From: Camellia lanceoleosa
Lineage: Eukaryota > Streptophyta > Magnoliopsida > Ericales > Theaceae
Direction: 5' to 3'
Length of the DNA stretch: 64,000 nt
NCBI GenBank assembly: GCA_025200525.1
Contig: CM045768.1
Span: 47,171,239 to 47,235,238, forward strand
The notes beneath the pieces are model-generated. The model did no database searches, had not been told where the DNA came from, and worked only from the letters and a program-made list of their open reading frames with translations. Position numbers and translations under genes: made by a program. Positions within the stretch are counted from its first letter, which is position 1. Every line of letters begins with the position of its first letter. This document shows positions 1-11,910 of the stretch, piece by piece.

Positions 1-735
1 TGAACAACCTATTACTCACCTCACTCAACTCGCTTATAAACCTATCTGTTGGGGCGGACTAAAGCTGACATTGGATATTGAAGCCTAGCCAACCAGATAA
101 TAATGCCTGATGAAGTATTTGAATCTTGGATTTTTGAAAGGATTTGTGGAGGAAAATGGAAGGGGAAAAAAAAAAAAAAGAGATAGATCCCCCCCTCAGA
201 TTTCTTAAGCAAATTCGAGATATAAAAACAGCCTAAAAGTAAGTGAAATCAGACCGCTGCACCACCGAATTCGCTAGCCCAGTTCATGACAACCCCAGCA
301 TAACACCCTTAATTTGCCCACCTAAAAAACATGACTATTTTAAGATACCATTGGGTAGTCACAAGCACATAATTACATAATCTTGATGAAATAGGAGAAA
401 CTTCAAGAGAAAATACTATGAAATGAAATGAAATGAATTAATTTATGGCATGAAGTCCACATAAAAGGCATGCCCTGTGTGTCAGCCACATGAAGAGATT
501 TCAGTTGTGATGTACTAATATCATACACAGGTGACAAGGTGTCACTGACTCTCATCAAATCCTCCTTCCACTGAAGTAGGACCAACAATTCCAGAACAAC
601 AACATTATTATTTACCAAGTCTTGTAAAGCTTATGTAATAAATGACAAGAGCACAAGGGAAAGAGGTGTACCTCGTGATAGATTGGAATCTGGCTCACTA
701 ATAATCTGATTCATACTCTGGTGATCTCGCAGCTT
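1..735. other. Downstream flank / probable 3' UTR of the DFO-like gene
   Basis: This stretch follows the family-frame stop codon of the minus-strand DFO-like gene and should hold its 3' UTR. It contains an A-rich run near 167-180 and an open minus-strand reading of about 70 codons at 403-618. That reading has no recognised similarity and could be UTR or a fragment of an alternative last exon. I see no separate gene. Confidence 0.5.
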
Positions 736-3700
736 TCAGACATTACGTTTCTTAATTCCATCTCTAAACAGAGTGCTTGCTGAACTTTGTGCTTCTTTAT
801 AATCCAAAAATGTGGTTTTCGTCTCCACTGCTTTTTTTCAAGTACTCTGCTGTCTGCGCCTGAACTGATTTATTACCAAACAGCATTTGCAACAAAGAAT
901 TAATGATGTGATCAAAAAATCTTATTTATGTGCTCCAACATAGAACTTCAGTACTATATATTATCCACCAAAAGAGCAATAGAAGTCACAATAGACTATT
1001 AAAGGTGAGTAAAACAACATCAATACAAACTTATCACTTGCAAAATTTACGCATCTTAATGTGCTATGTCATTAGGACATGTAATAATCGAAGCTTCTCA
1101 AACAAAATGGTTCATCCTGCTATGGTACTTCCATAATTAGTTGTGAAAATGAATAAGTGACTGGAATTCATATTTTGATATGAAAACAATTACATTTACC
1201 TCTGAACTCAATTTTCATGCAGAACTCAAATGATATTACAAGTCAATTATGCGATGACAAGGTTTAAAATCCATCTTAACTGTGCCGTATAGGTATACAT
1301 AATGCAGATTTGTAGTACTTCTGCATAGCTACTGCATAGACAGAAGTCTATACGCTAAAAGCATAGCTACTGCAACTAGTGGATTTTGATCATCTTAGAC
1401 AGTAGAGGGATGAGTTTTGTACCTATATCCTTCTATAGGCATCCGCAGGTGGTAAGCCCATTATTCTTATACCTATGTGGGGCAGTTTGTAAAATGTAAT
1501 GTTGTGAGGTCATAAATATTTCATGAAGGTTAACTATAGTATGCCTCCATATTTAGATAGACTATTGATTCCACAGTGTCAGATCTTAACCCACATAATT
1601 TTGTCAATGCAACACCAAGGAGTAAATCAATTTTACAACACATCCGAGCACATAGAAGTGAAGGCTTCACAGCAAAGGATGGTAACGAACGCCTTGAACA
1701 AATTGATACCGACATAATTTACTGCAAATTGAATAAAGTAAGGTGTTAACTGGGAGGTGTATACCATCAGAAGTAATGAAAAGCCTTGAAAGGATTGATA
1801 CGAACATAATTTGCTGTTGTCTTGCAGGTGTACACCAACAGTAATTTGGCAAGTGCCTTGTTTTTTTTTATTGGCACCGAAGTGTCCGAATCCAAGCCCG
1901 ACTAATCCCCAGGGGTAAGTGCCTTGTTTTTTTTTTTTTTTTTTTTTTTTTTTCAAGGTTTAATGGAGAGCAGCCAACACTATCCTATCAATGCATTGTT
2001 GTACAAGCTTAAAGGGTTTGAAGGTATAAGACTTCGAATGTACCATTTGATGCTGTATCAAGTTGAAGCAACCAATCAATCCAAAATTAAGGTTCGGTCA
2101 CAAATAGGGTAAGGTTGCAGGAGTCACCTAATCTATGCTTATCTAAACTAGACCTCAAAATGTAATTCAGTGAGGCTTGGTGGCTCAGCTTACAGCCTGT
2201 ACGGTTCCATTGATTAGCAACTCACCCATCTGGTTACCACAAGATGCAGACCATATAAAAACCAGAAATTGGAAACAACTGCACGCAAGATTTCTATATG
2301 CTAGATGTTAGAGCAATTGATCTACATTTTTAGTCAACATCCACATCTTACAAACCCAAGAATGACTCATGGCACGGGCTCAAAGCTGGCCAGGGCCAAC
2401 AGCTTTAATGAATGAATTAATATATTAAAAAAATTAATACCGCAAGTGAGACGCACCAGACCGTGAAGCAGATGACACCACAGCAACATCCTTGAGTCTC
2501 TTAATTTTGCCAATAACTTCAACATTTTTGAAGAAATCATCTGTCTGAGGGTCAACCATACCATTAATTTCAAAGCATGCAAGTGCACTTTCACATGCCT
2601 GTACAAAGAAAGTCAAAATTGAAAACCAACATAAGATGACCATACAACCTCAAGGCCAGGATGGTTTCTGAATAGAAAGCTCAAAACCATAACACGCAAT
2701 ATAGAAAAAAATTGCCAACAAATATAGAACTAAAATTCAACAGAAGGAAGGAAAAACCAAATAGATAAATACTTGAAATTCAATACCTGAACCAGATTGA
2801 TTTATTAGAATGAAGCAAAAGTTAAGCACAAATAAGCCATAGCCAGTTGAAGGAATTGTTTCTACTGTCAAAACATGTTTATTTGATAAGTTCTACTGAC
2901 AATACATGACATGAGGATAACACAAAGTCCTAAGCTATAGGGAGGAGAAGATCAAATATGTTCTCCACGTTTACTTCAGTCCCCAACTTAAAGAATTTAT
3001 TCATTCAAGATCAATAAAGGACAAACTATTGCTATCTATCCACACGCACACACAGAAAATCAGGAAAATGAAACTATATAACAAAAACTAAGAAAAAGCC
3101 AAGCAAATAAATAACAACAATACAGAAATAATCAATCATGTCCATTTACATCAAACCCAAATCAAGTATGTAGAAAAATAAAAATCAAATTGTTATAGAA
3201 TGTGTGAAAAAAATTCAAAGAAGTTTATTAGAAGTAGACCTCTTATGTGCATCTATTCTCCAAACAAATTTAGATTGTTCATTAACTGCTTTACACCTCA
3301 ATAATTTAATACATAACCTCTGATAATTCGTGTACAACAGTTCAATGCAAACTAGATAGTTTTACCAGAGGACGTCATTCTCACTTCTCAATTTAAAACA
3401 AAAGACCATGAATATTCTAAAATTTTTCAAATGTACTATTAGCACATCAACATGGAGACATGTCCAATTAAGCCAAACATTCAGTGTAGTTAATTGGCAT
3501 CAGGAATAATACATTCAATTTTGCGAGATAATGTAAAACCAACAAAATGCACATTGACACAATGGTACATTCGTTGTTTAAAATTTATCTAAAACTCTAT
3601 GAAGCACGGATACTTCAAAAGGGTGACGATTCAGATCGGATACGATCGATACCGATACTCCTCGGATATTTCGGATACGTATCGATATTTCTTAAAAGTA

Positions 3701-5838
3701 TCGGATACTTCTTAATTAATTTTTATTAATTTTGAAGTATCGGATACTTAGTTTTGAAGTATCGGATACCGGTTACATATTACTTATAATATTTTGTTTA
3801 GTTCTTTGATAAGAGGAATGTAGTGAGAGTTAAAGTAATAGAATTTGTCAAATTGATGTATCATTGTTGTCTCTCTCACTTCTCTCTCGCTTTCACTCTC
3901 TCACGCTTTCTTCTCTCGCTCATTCTTTTTTTAGTGTTGGCATATAAGGATGATGTTTAATTTGTATTTTTTTTTTTTGCTTTTAGTTTTGGATGTTTTA
4001 TGAATGTTTGAGCACTTTTAGGTTAATAGGAATCCCTCCTTTATTTATTAATTTATCTGTATCCGTGCTTCCTAGGCTATCATTGATGACTTAAAAAAGT
4101 ATATTTACTGAAATTTTTATTTAAGAATGGTTTTTTGGCTTTAGCTAAGGTCTTGTGATATTCACTGATGAAAGGGAACAAGTTGAAGCTATTGATCTTG
4201 AAGACTCTTTAGTTTTATAGGAATCTTTCTTCTTTATCAAGTTGTCTTTTGCTTTAGGTTTTATTTTTATGCATATTGCATTACTAAAAATTGTTAAAAT
4301 AATATTTTTACTTAATGTATCCGCCAGATCCGTGATCCTAGTTTTTCAAATTTTGTCAGATCGCCAGATCCAGATCGTGGTCGTGATCCGTATCCCGTGA
4401 TCCGTGATCCGTGCTTCCTAGCTAAAACTACAAGTCTACAATATTGCAAGGATGTTACCATTCTAGCGATGGAGTAGAACCCATTATTTAATGAATGCTC
4501 AGCAAAGGTCATCCATTCTCTGTATGAAACTTGTAGCCATTGGTTACTGGTAGACCTCAGTTGCCGCAGAAACAATGCTTCATATCTAAAAGCCAAGCAA
4601 CTCTGGAAGTAAATGAATGTGTCAAATACCACCCAAGATGCATTAAACGTTAATACAAAGTTATTGGCACTACATAAAAAATTGATAAGAGTCTGTTTAT
4701 GCCATACATAGACAAATTGAGTGAATATAACTCAATGATGGTAGCATAAACAAATAGTAGAGAATAAACTAAATTAACATTTTCCTGTATATAAGTAGCC
4801 ATAAAAGGCAAGCAGTAATCACTTTTAAATGTTATTCCTATTCCTAAAACCTATTCAATGAGTTGATGGAATAAAGTAAGTTTTTCCAAACAAAGCTGGA
4901 TTTTTCTTCTGCTTTTTTTATACTTCTATAATAAGCAAATATAAATAAACTAACTATGAAGTAGACAATGGTTGTAAGTGCCTTTCATGTCAAGACCTAA
5001 ACAGCTAAGATAAGGGCTATGAGGCTAGAATTCGTAAAAGGCATGCGCTAGCAGTACTTTCAAGTCAAAACTATGACACATTATTACGCCAGGACATATT
5101 AATCAATGTAAATCGAAACAAAAAATGAAGAACATCAATGATTGATCATGAATATAAATTATATAATAACTCTAGAAGATCAATTATAGTCGGAATATGT
5201 GCCCTGCAATCACCGGCATGGGCAAAGACCTGAACCAAAAATTCAAGAATGAAAAGCTTATGCTCAATGGATTTATCTGCCATTTCACAACTAAAACATA
5301 GAGATAGCAGTACTTTCAAGTCACAAAAAAATAAAAAAATCAGGACACGTTGTACCATCGAAACAAAAAAAAAAAATGAAGAACATCGATGATTGATCAT
5401 GAATACGAATAAAAATTATATAAATAACACTAGAAGATGAATTATAGTTTGAAAATTGCCTCGATATCGCCAGCAAGGGCAAATGCCCGAACCAAAAATT
5501 CAAGTATGAAAAGCTTATGCTCAATGGATTTATCTGCGATTTCACGAATGATACAGAGAGATTCGCGTCTCATGAACTCTCTCAAGCTCGATCGAACTTC
5601 AAGCAACGATTTCACATCTTTCGAAACCAAAATCGATTCGAGAATTCGTAGAGTTCCGTCGTCGAATCTGCGCAGAATCGAGAGGTGTTTGATCTCCCAA
5701 ATGTGAGAAGTATAATCGAAGATGAGATGATAGAAACGAAGGAACAAGTTAGGGTTAGAAAGAGAGGAGCGAGAGTCACCTTCTGAGCTCGACGCGGGAG
5801 CGAAAAAGGGAAATTTGCTCTTCGGCTCCGCCGGACAT
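736..5838 (-). CDS. DFO: DFO-like protein (meiotic double-strand-break formation factor)
   Basis: I model five minus-strand exons: 5838-5780, 5667-5460, 4602-4459, 2598-2441 and 920-736. Phases agree at every junction, giving about 250 residues. The start ATG (5838) is chosen because MSGGAEEQISLFRSRVELR joins in frame to RRFDDGTLRILESILVSKD. Exon 3 holds SCLAFRYEALFLRQL, exon 4 ACESALACFEING, and the last exon SVQAQTAEYLKK. The order and motifs fit, from memory, the plant DFO family (Arabidopsis At1g07060), needed for meiotic recombination initiation. Intron 2 begins GC, not GT, at 5459-5458 after codon GAG. In the last exon a seven-A run (832-838) shifts the frame: as read, translation stops at 797-799, whereas the frame continuing to 736 gives LDYKEAQSSASTLFRDGIKK. 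Extra in-phase exons between exon 4 and the last exon are not excluded. DFO identity is moderately sure; the exon structure is firmer. Confidence 0.68.
1850..1960 (-). repeat. SINE-tail-like remnant with poly(T) runs
   Basis: Two T-runs (1860-1869 and 1927-1953, about 27 T) bracket a GC-richer block reading, on the minus strand, like the CCTGGGGATTAGTCGGG plus TTCGGACACTTCGGTGCC end of Au-type plant SINEs. The phrase AAGTGCCTTGTTTTT occurs on both sides, which could be a target duplication or a local repeat. The assignment rests on memory of the SINE consensus. Confidence 0.35.
3601..4071. mobile_element. Short non-autonomous DNA transposon with perfect 13-bp TIRs (DFO intron 3)
   Basis: GAAGCACGGATAC at 3601-3613 is matched exactly in reverse complement at 4059-4071. 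Inside the left part the word TATCGGATAC and variants recur (about 3636-3765). No transposase reading frame is present, so it would be a MITE-like derivative. It lies in the intron between exons 3 and 4 of the DFO-like gene. The target duplication is not clear. Confidence 0.55.
4312..4434. repeat. Related terminal fragment with GTGATCC subrepeats
   Basis: This 120-bp block contains repeated GATCCGTGATCC words and ends in CCGTGCTTCCTAGCT, the same terminal sequence as the element 240 bp to its left (CCGTGCTTCCTAG at 4063-4075). It looks like one end of a related element, directly upstream of the donor of DFO exon 3 in genome coordinates. No coding content is seen. Confidence 0.4.
5057..5560. 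repeat. Tandem duplication (about 250 bp) of the 3' half of DFO exon 2 plus intron start
   Basis: Copy A (about 5057-5306) and copy B (about 5307-5560) are direct repeats. Both contain, on the minus strand, the reading DKSIEHKLFILEFLV and the following intron start. Copy B is the functional exon: it continues into the upstream half of exon 2 and keeps FALAGDIE. Copy A has substitutions (QVFAHAGDCR), lacks the upstream half and lies inside intron 2, so it is probably a dead partial exon. Confidence 0.85.
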
Positions 5839-7558
5839 GTTGGGGAGATTTGGCGGGTTGGTTTCAAATTGGTGTGGTTTTTAAATAGATTCTTGTTGGC
5901 GATCTTCCAAGTGGACCAATAATGGCTCACCACCTCAGCATAGAATACGCATGGGCTAGTGGATCACGAGTGCGGCCCAACTCTCTCAGGTCCAAACAAA
6001 TAATGGACTAGTCTAGTGCTGTTCATCCAGTCCATTTATAGAAAAATCTGTTTTTTTTTTTTTTTTAATGAGAAAATAATCTACCAGTGGTGGTTATAAA
6101 AAGTAATTACAAAAGAGTAATAAATATTATACATTTTAATGATTATCACTAAATAGTAATTTTTCTAATTTTTAATTATAATTGATTAGGTTACTTATTT
6201 GTCATGTAAATTGTATTTGGCTTGTCTCTTTTCATGATACGTGCTTAGTAATAACTTGATTCTAAACTTCCTTTGATTTTTGGGTTAACAAACTTCATAG
6301 GATAATGACTTTGCATTGGGCTCGTGGCATGCTTTGGTTGCTACTCCTAAGTAGGTTGTAGGCTTCAAAATCAAAATCACTTTGTGGACTGGTACAAAAA
6401 TATTAAGTAGACGGTTTTCAATAGTCTTTTTTTCTCGCAATGTAAAATTTTTTTTATGAAATTTTTTCTCTTACTACATATGTATATATATAGAAAGATG
6501 AAAGTTTATGCTTTTCTTTTTTCTTTTTTTCTGTTTTTGCCAACTATAATTAATTGGAATCTAATATGACATTATGGCTTCAAACTAGTAAATGATTTTA
6601 CAAACAATAATACTAAATGATTTACTTTACAATTTGATGTAATTATTATTAAATGTCAAACTTTGTACGTCATGCTTTCCAATAGTTTAATCAAATTAAA
6701 CTCGTTATCGGAGTTTAAATCTGATTTGAGAACAATCATCAGGAAAAAAAAAAAAAACAAAATGTAGCACTTCAACCAACCCTATTGGAATAGAAAATGA
6801 AGATGATGGTGATTGTACTTGGAATTAACATAAAAAATTCCACCAAGTGACTTGGTTACTTCTGTCAAATATGCGATGGATTGTTAATAGATGGATTTGA
6901 AATTAAAAAACAAAAAACATTCTGAAAATTTAGTCATTTAGATTAAACTCACTTTGTTGAATTATTTATTTTTTAAAAAAATCTTATTTCATTGCCAGTT
7001 GGATGTTCATGCAACATCAACAACAATGATCATTGCTTACTTTCTGACTTCTTTGCCTCGTTCACTTTCTTGTCCAATTGTTCGAGTTGATTAATAATTT
7101 TCAGACAAAATGAAATGAACTAAAATCCTGATCATATCAAAATGCATTATATAATTGAAACATACCTTAAATAATTGCCTTTTCATCTTTATTTTTCCAT
7201 ACCTTCTACCTTTGTTATTATTCTCTAAAATGAGAATAACACATTTGAACTTATGTCATAGTTGAAATGACTAGCCTTTTTTTTTTTTTTTTTTGGCTGA
7301 AAATCTTGATTTGAACCCTAAAACAATCAAAATAGAAACATCTTTAAAAAAATTAATTTCAAAATCATACTTTAATATTTCAAATTATTTGAAAATAAAT
7401 ATAAAAACTCAACCAAAATTATGCCAACCCAACACAACACAACACAACACGTATCAGCATTCAGCACAGCCAAGCGCTGATTGGAAACACGGTAGCAGAG
7501 TAATAAAAGCCGAAAAGCCAGTAGTAGGCACACAGAGATAATCACAGCGGTGGAGAAG
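5839..7558. other. Intergenic region between divergent genes
   Basis: About 1.7 kb separates the ATGs of the DFO-like gene (leftward) and the FLX-like gene (rightward), so it should hold both promoters. It is AT-rich with several T and A runs (for example 6052-6066, 7278-7295). The 150 bp before the FLX-like ATG contains an AACACAACACAACAC stretch (about 7431-7450). No gene or repeat is recognised. Confidence 0.6.
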
Positions 7559-10500
7559 ATGGCCAGAAGAAACTACCTCCTCCAAATGCCTTACAACCTG
7601 AGACACGCCCTTCGAAAGGGCACCTCCCCGGACTCCACCCTGCCCTAATGAACGACCTCGCCTCCTCCACCGCCTCCCCGCCCCTCCTCCTCCCTCCGCC
7701 GCCGCCCTACTCGAAGACCGCCACCGCGAAATCCAATCCCTCCTCCTCGACAACCAGCGCCTCGCCGCCACGCACGTCGCTCTCAAGCAGGAGCTCGCCG
7801 CCGCCCAGCACGAGCTCCGCCACCTATCCGCCGCCTCCGCCGACATCAAGGCCGAGACTGACGCTCAGTTGCGGGAGGTCTACGAGCGATCGCTGAAGAT
7901 GGAGACCGAGGTCCGCTCGATCGATTCTCTCAACGACGAGCTTGCTCAGGTGAGAACTGATATACAGAAATTGAGCGCCACGAGGCAAGAGCTTAGTGTT
8001 GAGTTGAAAGCGATCGACGGTGACCTTGTGAGGGCTCACTCGGAGTTGCAGCAATGGGATGCTATTAAAGCTGAGATTGAGACCATGCACCAAGAAATTC
8101 AAAGAGGAAGGTCATATACAACTCATCAATCTCTCTCTATATCTGTGTGTATGTTTATAATTCAATATTCATAGCAAAAGATAGTTCGATTTTTCTCTCA
8201 AAACGGAGTTATTCGATTTAATTTTTCAAAAAAAAAAATTAATTTGTTGCATTTGAAGGTGCAAATCCATGTATTTAATCATTGGAGAAAGTTCACTTTC
8301 TCCGAGGGCAACAGACACATTGTGATCTTGGTTACTGGTGGACTTACTTTTTGTTGTTATTTTCAAATGATTTCTATGCATCTTTTGAATGCAATCTATT
8401 CATACATTTCAATGCGTTAGATCGAAGTTTTGTCATGTATAGCTTACTACATCATCATCATTCATCGCATTTAGTGTTGCATTAATATATCTTATAGAGG
8501 TATATTTATGTAATTGATGTTTACCACATTATACATTTGTCTGCCACTTTTTGGCCTTTTTTTTTTCTGATTTATTTGAGTGTTGTCAATGGATTAATGA
8601 ATACGAACAGGGCTGCTATTGAATATGAAAAGGAGGCACATGCTAGTAACCTTGAACAAGGTGAGGCAATGGAGAAAAGTATGATCTCCATGGATCATGA
8701 AATTGAGAAACTATGTGCCGAACTTGCTAATGCAGAGAAGAGAGCAAGGGCAGCAGCTGCAGCAGCTGCAGCAGAGACTCCAAGTAATTTATCTCAAACT
8801 CTTTGTTTGTTGTTTTTGTGCTGTGCTTGGTTTGATGCAATGTTCAACATCAGGAATTTGAATGTTTTAGCACATCCAAACAGTGAACTGTGAGAATTGT
8901 TCATATGCAGGTCCTGGATATACTGCAGGGTTTAGAAACCCTGAAATGGGGTATGGTGGGAGTTCATTTCCTGATCCTTATGCTATGCATCAGGTATGTG
9001 CTGATTGATGTTTGTCTCTTCCATATATACACATATATATTATCTTTACCTAAATGTGGTGTTTATTCTAAATTGTCCTTGTTGGTTTGATGTAGGGGAA
9101 AATAGATAATTTAGAAAAATTATGCTGCTTACAATTGGTGTTTACAGTGGGCTAAGTTTGTGGAAAGCTCATCAGTTTAGGATTTTAATTGATGAAAAAC
9201 AATTGTAGGGTTTATTGAAGGGAAGCAATCGATTCTGGCCATATTTTGGAGCGTCAAGCTACTAGACTTTGAGTTGCTACAGATTGAAGGCAGCAAGTAA
9301 TTATAGGGGTTTTGTGAAAACTAAGGACTAGACAATTGGGAAAGGAATATAGTTAATTAGGGCTTGGTACGTTAGGTTTTTGGTGATGAAACTAAAGGCA
9401 AACAAGGTTTGTAAGGCCTATGATCAGTACCAATGAATAGTGGCTTGAGTACTTTTTGTTGGTTTGAGTTGCTAGGTCTAGATCATCAATGAAGGGAGGT
9501 TGGGCTTATTAAAAAGGATTTCTGGGAATAAAGATTGGTTTTAGGGTCTGGTTGTTGAGTAACATGTAGAAAATCAAAGCAAAAGAATAAGAAGAGAACG
9601 TAGGAATTTCATCTATGATTCTCTGTGCTTCACCCCCCAAGTTAAGGTACATCGAACAACAAATCTTTTGATTGGAAAGGTTAAATGGTTATATATGATA
9701 CTTTTATTGTCTGACTTAAGAAATAGGAAAGCTTGACTCTTTGACTATTAAGATAAGATTATTCGACCACATAGATCATATATCATAACTTGACCTTTTA
9801 AACAACCTATGGGTTATTACTATAGCCCATGTCCAGTGATTTAGAAGTTCACCAAAATGCCTCTTACTCATGAAACCTTGAGAAACATAATAAAATTGTT
9901 CAAGCAACATATAGACCTGATATAAATATAAAATAGAACTGAATTCACTGTCATGGATATCCCTTTTGGCCAGAAGGTCTTCTTTGAGTATTATGCGATG
10001 CATAGGTTTTGTTTGGTCTTCTAAAGTTGATGTCTTATTCAACCAAGCCATGGCTACCAACATCAATGTTTCTATCAGTAGTTGAGCCATTACCAATGTA
10101 ATTTGCATGAACAAATCTTGTAGTGTTTAAAAAGGAAATCACACTCCCTTCAAAAAAAGTGGTGACACAAGTATTAAAATTGATTTTGTGACTATTAGTT
10201 TTTCTTAATAATTGATATTTCTTAACATAAGGAAATCACAGATGTGTCCCCGTACCTATACCCAAAAATGTTATTTGGAGTTTCGTTGTACGCACTTGTT
10301 TTCATACTAGGGTTTGTTGGGGGACTCTATGAGGCCTTTGTGTCATCAATGTCAATTAATGTCAGGATTTTTTTTATTTTCTATGCTTTCTGATTTTTTT
10401 TGTTTTGTTTTGTTTCCCTTAGTTTGTAAATTCTTTTTGTTTTTTTGGTCATGAGTTTTGACAATCAACAAATAATTTGACTCATTTTAGTAACCACTGG

Positions 10501-11910
10501 TATTAGTGCAAACACGCAAAGGATATGTCTGTGGTTGCAATGAAAATATCAAATGGTGAAAAAAGATCAAAAGTTTTTCTGATGGCATAAATATAAATGC
10601 TCTCTATAATTTGATGATTATAGGAATATTGATTAAGCATATGTTCTTTAAATCATAACTCTTTTAATTTGCATGCATCATTATACCAACTACGTGAATG
10701 ATAGGACCCCACCGCAGGGGGTGCCAGTTTCCGGATGGAAATGGCTGTATATTATGTTATATTGCCTGATTTTTACTTGCTTGTGAGAGACAGACAGCAG
10801 ATCCAAAGTTAGATTTCTTATAAATTAAGGCTGAAGTGCAGACCTGCATTTTTACTCCCCTTCTTTTTAGCTAGACCCACAGCCAAGTTGCATTTTTCAG
10901 CTTTCAGAATCCTTTATCTGTCGTTACGAAATCTAGGATATTAGATTTGGTTGTTATGCTTTTCACTCTTTAGTTAGGGATTCTTTAGAGTTCCCACATA
11001 ATCCACATGAGCAGTTGTGCATCCTAAATGGTTAACATTTTATCTGATAATGAGACATACAAGAAATCATTAATTAGCTGAATTTGTTGGTTGATAGGAC
11101 TTTTATTCTTTTAATAATAATTAGCTCAGTGCCTACTCTTGTTTTAACGTACATTTGCAAGTATTTCAGACTCAGAACTTTCTCCCAGTACCACACTGAT
11201 GCTTCACATTTTGAGAGGCCAATATCCACAGCAAAAGCGACCATGATGCAGGGTCTGCTGTTCAAGCCTTGCATTGCTATCAAGTGTTTGTTGCACTTTT
11301 ATACAACATTGGGAACATATATTGTGTTTGTTAATAGGTTGATGTTTTTTCCGCTCACTAGACAACTCTGTCAATACCATAGATCTGTCTCATCATAGGT
11401 ATTAATAGCTTTTCTCATTGTCCTGGCCCATGTTTTTAATGTGTTCTTCTTGTCATGGTTTCCTTTTAGCATTGCCAACTTGAATGAAGTTTCTACACTT
11501 GTTCTCCCTCCTTGACAATAATATTCTGAATTCCTTTTTCTTTTTCTTTTTTTTGATAACTCGGTATCTGGCCCAGGAAATTCATACAATTCTTTGCTAC
11601 TATATTTTTCTTTTTTTGCATATTAGCGGCCTAATAGTTGAATGACTGACATTATTGGCAGAGAAAGCTTTTCTAAAGTTAGTGTCGTGTAATGTTCACT
11701 TTCTCATTGCTGCGATGGCTGCAGTAATATATCAATTAAACTTCCATACAACAAATACCAGAAGTAGATGGAGCACTAATGTTGAAATATCTTATTATTG
11801 TGTTTTCTCTATTACAGGTTCAAGGCAGTTCTGAAGCTGGTTCCCAGTACAGTTCTGCAACGGCACCTCAAGGCCCTTATGAAATGCCATGGACTCACCT
11901 ACATAGATAA
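7559..11910 (+). CDS. FLXL: FLX-like coiled-coil protein (FLOWERING LOCUS C EXPRESSOR-like)
   Basis: Four plus-strand exons: 7559-8110, 8611-8783, 8911-8993 and 11818-11910, all with GT-AG borders and matching phases. The long coiled coil (LLLDNQRLAATHVALKQEL, VYERSLKMETEVRSIDSLN, YEKEAHASNLEQGEAMEK) is followed by an Ala run and a Gly/Tyr/Pro tail ending PYEMPWTHLHR. This is the FLX/FLX-like architecture; Arabidopsis FLX works with FRIGIDA to promote FLC transcription in the nucleus. The N-terminus is broken as read: from ATG 7559 the frame gives MARRNYLLQMPYNLR and stops at 7646, while the coiled-coil frame is open only from 7602 and has its first ATG at 7899. Two missing bases in the GAGACAC stretch (7599-7606) would join them into about 300 residues. 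Otherwise the product would lack about 110 residues. Confidence 0.82.

Noticed and set aside
403..618. Minus-strand frame downstream of the DFO-like stop
   Set aside because: It lies beyond the family-frame stop; it could be an alternative exon but no splice signals or similarity support it, so it is only mentioned in the flank entry.
1530..1956. Overlapping minus-strand frames near the poly(T) runs as extra DFO exons
   Set aside because: No family motif, and the direct junction from exon 4 (2441) to the last exon (920) already keeps phase; a local imperfect repeat and SINE-like sequence explain the area.
7454..7849. Minus-strand Arg-rich open frame opposite FLX-like exon 1
   Set aside because: It is the GC-rich antisense shadow of the coiled-coil exon and has no family similarity; the plus-strand exons form a complete spliced gene.
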